DNA from: Nemertoderma westbladi
Lineage: Eukaryota; Xenacoelomorpha; Nemertodermatida; Nemertodermatidae
Length of the DNA stretch: 20,249 bases
Assembly: GCA_032718475.1 (NCBI GenBank)
Contig: JAUCBJ010001131.1
Span: 1 to 20,249 of the forward strand
Direction of reading: 5' to 3'
Every line of letters starts with the position of its first letter. The stretch's first letter is position 1. Below the pieces are notes generated by a model. That model did not search any database. It was not told where the DNA came from and saw nothing but the letters and a program-made list of their open reading frames with translations. Of this stretch, positions 17,358 through 20,249 are shown one piece after another. Both the position numbers and the translations under genes were made by a program.

Positions 17358-19103
17358 ATGACAAGACGAAAAGCGATATTTGGAAAGCGTTCCTACCATG
17401 GTAATCGATTTAGTTCGAATGTTATTGCCAAATCTATTCCAATCCCCGTAAGTACCTGTACTACACCACCGGTTGAAAAACAAAGTACCGGTACTGTTCA
17501 AATTCCTGATAGGCCTACTAAACCCGTAAAAGAAATATCGGCTTCAACTAAGAAACTAAACCGAAGTGGGTTGGTCGATGAAAGTTCCGGCAGGCTGGGG
17601 TTTATTGTTTTAGATTTGGATATTTTGAATTGTGTGTTATCGGAATATACATGTTGTAAGTCTTGTGGTGGAGTTGTAGTAATTGATGAAGACACCTGTG
17701 GCAGGGGTTTATCTTCCAAATTGAAACTACATTGCGATAATTGTACCAGTCTGAAAAGGTTTTATACATCGCCATTAGTGGATAATCAATATGAAATTAA
17801 TTTGCGTTTAGTGTATGGTTTGCGTTGTATTGGTGTGGGATTTGAAGGAGGTAACACTTTATGCAGCATAATGGGACTGCCACAACCTCCACAAAAATTT
17901 ATTGAACACACAAAATCATTACTTGAAGCTGCTAAACCAATTGCAGAAGCCTCAATGGTAGACGCAGCTAAGGAGGTAATAAAAGAAAATGGTGGAAATA
18001 CAGACATTGGCATCTCGATTGATGGTTCATGGCAGAAACGTGGACATACATCAAAAAATGGTGTTGTTTCTATAGTTGCCATGGATACTGGGAAAGTTTT
18101 AGACATTCACTGCCTAACTAAACATTGCCACGGTTGTTCAATCAGGAAAGAAAGTGTTGAAGCACATAAAAATGTCTGTGTGAAAAATCATAGTGGGTCT
18201 AGTGGTGCAATGGAGGGTGTTGGTGCTAGAATACTATTTCAAAGAAGCAAGTCTAAACTAGGAATGCGATATACCAAATATTTAGGTGATGGTGATACTA
18301 ACTCGTTCTCTGAAGTTGCCCAGAGTAGACCATATGGGGATAAAGTAACTATTGAAAAACTAGAATGTGTGGGCCATGTGCAAAAGAGGATGGGTTGTCG
18401 CTTGCGGAAATTGAAAGCTTCACTGAAGGGTGTGAAACTGTCAGATGGAAGAGTGATTTCTGGTAAAAACAGACTAACAGACGCGCGGATAGATAGGCTT
18501 CAAGGTTACTATGGAAATGCTATTCGGGCAAATGGTCACAGTGTCGATGCGATGAAAAAGGCAATCTGGGCAACGTATTTCCACTATCTCTCCACTGACA
18601 AAAACCCATCCCATGGACTTTGCCCCAAAGGTGCTGATAGTTGGTGCAAATATAACATTGCACAAATCACCCAACAAGCCTATACTCATAAAAATTCAAT
18701 TCCGGAACCGATACTTTTGAAGCTGAAACCAATATATCGAGATCTCACTGAGAATAAACTCTTATCAAAGTGCCTTCATGGGAAAACTCAAAATGTAAAC
18801 GAGAGTTTAAATAACTCAATTTGGACTCGGTGCCCAAAGCGAGTATTTATTGGTATACACACGCTGCAACTCGGAACATTGGATGCTGTATTGGTCTATA
18901 ATGATGGAAATGAATCTCGAATACGTGTCCTAAAGCAGCTGGGGATAGACCCAGGCAAACATACTAACTATGGCCTACTCTCCTTGGACATGAGACGTGT
19001 CCGCACTGCTAACCGCGTTGATAGGGAAGCCAGAGCAAAGAACAGGCGTAAAAGAAAAAGGAAAGAAGAAACTGATAATGAGTACATTACAGGTGGATAC
19101 TAA
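17358..19103 (+). CDS. intact DDE transposase (Kolobok-like / Mutator-like)
   Basis: A single uninterrupted 581-codon frame. Start: ATG 17358 with G at -3. Residues 1-80 are basic and Ser/Thr/Pro-rich. Cysteine pairs C100xxC103 and C126xxC129 suggest a zinc ribbon. The catalytic region shows GISIDGSWQKRGH (D222), CxxC at 257-260 followed by H270, C274 and H278 as a possible inserted zinc knuckle, YLGDGDTNSF (D311/D313), ECVGH at 336-340, and QNVNESLNNSIW (E482). D, D, a C-x2-H between the second D and E, and E is the layout reported for the MULE, hAT, P and Kolobok group of transposases. The start resembles animal proteins annotated as Mutator-like transposase. The C terminus (561-569) is a nuclear-localisation-like KNRRKRKRK. 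No stops or frameshifts, so it may be recent or active. Superfamily choice rests on the flanking TTAA. Confidence 0.9.
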   Translation: MTRRKAIFGKRSYHGNRFSSNVIAKSIPIPVSTCTTPPVEKQSTGTVQIPDRPTKPVKEISASTKKLNRSGLVDESSGRLGFIVLDLDILNCVLSEYTCCKSCGGVVVIDEDTCGRGLSSKLKLHCDNCTSLKRFYTSPLVDNQYEINLRLVYGLRCIGVGFEGGNTLCSIMGLPQPPQKFIEHTKSLLEAAKPIAEASMVDAAKEVIKENGGNTDIGISIDGSWQKRGHTSKNGVVSIVAMDTGKVLDIHCLTKHCHGCSIRKESVEAHKNVCVKNHSGSSGAMEGVGARILFQRSKSKLGMRYTKYLGDGDTNSFSEVAQSRPYGDKVTIEKLECVGHVQKRMGCRLRKLKASLKGVKLSDGRVISGKNRLTDARIDRLQGYYGNAIRANGHSVDAMKKAIWATYFHYLSTDKNPSHGLCPKGADSWCKYNIAQITQQAYTHKNSIPEPILLKLKPIYRDLTENKLLSKCLHGKTQNVNESLNNSIWTRCPKRVFIGIHTLQLGTLDAVLVYNDGNESRIRVLKQLGIDPGKHTNYGLLSLDMRRVRTANRVDREARAKNRRKRKRKEETDNEYITGGY

Positions 19104-19294
19104 CTTGCAAATAATATGGAAACTAATTCTACACCTAATACAATAAATTAGTAATTAAATAATTAATAACATTATTAATTAATTAATTAATTAATTAATT
19201 AATTAATTAATTAATTAATTAATCACAATTAATAATAATAAATTTGTTTTATCAATAATTTTTTTGTTCATATTGTAATGGTATTATTATTAAT
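19104..19294. other. transposon 3' region with (TTAA)n simple repeat
   Basis: After the TAA stop, an almost pure AATT/TTAA tetranucleotide run occupies about 19172-19222. TTAA is also the flanking target word of this element. No canonical AATAAA precedes a clear cleavage site; AATAAA does occur at 19141-19146 and near 19226-19231. Confidence 0.6.
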
Positions 19295-19738
19295 GTGCAA
19301 TTAATTAATTAATTAAATATTAATTATTAATATATAATATATTAATATTATTAATAATTATAATTAATATTATATTATATAATTAATAATATATTAATAT
19401 AATATTAATTAATTATTAATTAAAATAATTAATTAATTATTAATTAAAATAATTAATTAATTATTAATTAAAATAATTAATTAATTATTAATTAAAATAA
19501 TTAATTAATTATTAATGTGCAATTAATTAATTAATTAAATATTAATTATTAATATATAATATATTAATATTATTAATAATTATAATTAATATTATATTAT
19601 ATAATTAATAATATATTAATATAATATTAATTAATTATTAATTAAAATAATTAATTAATTATTAATTAAAATAATTAATTAATTATTAATTAAAATAATT
19701 AATTAATTATTAATTAAAATAATTAATTAATTATTAAT
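19295..19738. repeat. perfect 222-bp tandem duplication, almost purely A and T
   Basis: The only G/C bases are the GTGC words at 19295, 19517 and 19739, spaced exactly 222 bp. The two units between them look identical base for base. Each unit ends with about four copies of a 24-bp subunit containing ATTATTAATTAAAATAATTA. The first part of each unit is rich in palindromes such as AATATTATTAATAATTA. Recent duplication is likely; an assembly artefact is possible in such low-complexity sequence. Confidence 0.9.
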
Positions 19739-20000
19739 GTGCTATTACGTGGCTATTCATACATTTAAAAAATGTTCCAGAAAAAAAAAATTATTAAAGA
19801 CGAATAATATTTAGGATTACATCATGTTAATTTTGTTAAATTTTTTTTCGAAAAAAAATGTCAGGAGTGCACTTCACTCAAATGTTCATAACTTTTGAAT
19901 GCTTGATTGTATTTAATTAGGACTTAATTTTTTGAATAGCTAATAAAATTTTGAACTAGAAAATTCAATAAAAAAAATTTGGTCAGAAAATTCTTTTTTC

Positions 20001-20018
20001 ACTGCCTGCTCCCCTTAA
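20001..20018 (-). repeat. right terminal inverted repeat with TTAA
   Basis: ACTGCCTGCTCCCCTTAA, the inverted match of 16489-16506. GGTAAATTATA follows outside and mirrors TATAATTACC outside the left end. Confidence 0.85.
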
Positions 20019-20249
20019 GGGTAAATTATAGGTATATAACGTACAATCTTGAGTATATAATGTAATATTTCTTGACATTTGGTCAGGACCTCAACCAATG
20101 GAAGTATAATTTCATACAGTAATATATAATATAAATAGAATATGAAATAATATTTATTTCTAATCATAAACTATAACTTTAGAACGCAGAATTCTGCGCG
20201 GCTAATTATATATTCTTCCTGGCATTTATATATATGTCAACGAATCAAA
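20019..20249. other. AT-rich flank, nothing recognised
   Basis: No frame, repeat family or RNA gene is supported. TAGAACGCAGAATTCTGCGCGG near 20180-20201 contains the palindrome CGCAGAATTCTGCG. Confidence 0.4.

Larger units (their letters stand above)
16489..20018 (+). mobile_element. autonomous DNA transposon, TTAA-flanked (Kolobok-like / Mutator-like)
   Basis: The left end is TTAA (16489-16492) then GGGGAGCAGGGAGT. The right end is ACTGCCTGCTCCCC then TTAA (20015-20018). The ends are 13 of 14 bases inverted-complementary and enclose 3522 bp with one intact transposase gene. TTAA target copies are a hallmark of Kolobok and piggyBac superfamilies, whereas classic Mutator elements duplicate 8-11 bp. 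Inverted similarity continues outside TTAA (TATAATTACC at left, GGTAAATTATA at right), so the inverted repeat could instead be about 30 bp long with no visible target duplication. Both readings are given. Confidence 0.75.

Noticed and set aside
16489-20018. Assignment to piggyBac because of TTAA
   Set aside because: The transposase has the D, D, CxxH, E layout and zinc-binding insert of the MULE/Kolobok group, unlike the DDD-type piggyBac transposase.
1-20249. Prokaryotic features (operons, ribosome binding sites, rho-independent terminators, integrons)
   Set aside because: All coding remnants and signals are eukaryotic; hairpin-plus-T matches in AT-rich DNA are not meaningful here.

Overview
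The window looks like AT-rich nuclear DNA from an animal, probably an invertebrate; the exact group cannot be read from it. The grounds are eukaryotic splice signals, several families of animal transposable elements (a TTAA-flanked DNA transposon, a Penelope-like element, LINEs and a tRNA-derived SINE), and no bacterial gene organisation. Very little is host coding sequence; most of the window is repeats.

Layout. Positions 1-850 are AT-rich, with a 19-base C tract and a possible tiny first exon on the minus strand (487-531). Positions 851-3653 are a minisatellite of about 77 units of 36 or 38 bp; each unit centres on a C(TTCG)G hairpin, and the array has higher-order duplications. Next come a LINE 3' fragment (3937-4045, minus) and a splice-acceptor-flanked 208-codon minus-strand exon (4402-5025). 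A SINE with tRNA-type A and B boxes lies at 5736-6016. A TTAA-flanked, piggyBac-like non-coding element (6588-8178) carries five 162-bp tandem units. Positions 8330-10350 hold a Penelope-like element as an inverted arrangement; one arm is interrupted by a LINE with an 8-bp target duplication. More LINE fragments lie at 11872-12264, 12762-13676 and 15224-15620, with a possible Harbinger remnant at 11613-11765 and a second SINE piece at 13791-13932. At 15824-15952 (minus) a short exon encodes a signal peptide and ends at a strong splice donor.

The right end holds the best-preserved gene: an intact, intronless 581-residue DDE transposase (17358-19103). It sits in a 3.5-kb transposon with short inverted ends and a TTAA at each border, and has a perfect 222-bp AT-only tandem duplication behind the gene. 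The catalytic layout (D, D, CxxH, E) plus TTAA suggests Kolobok or a Mutator-like relative.

Host gene model (inference): the signal-peptide exon (15952-15824) and the 4402-5025 exon are on the same strand and both phase 0. They could be the first and last coding exons of one secreted protein, with a TE-filled intron of about 10.8 kb. No prokaryotic operons, tRNA genes, rRNA genes or CRISPR arrays were seen.
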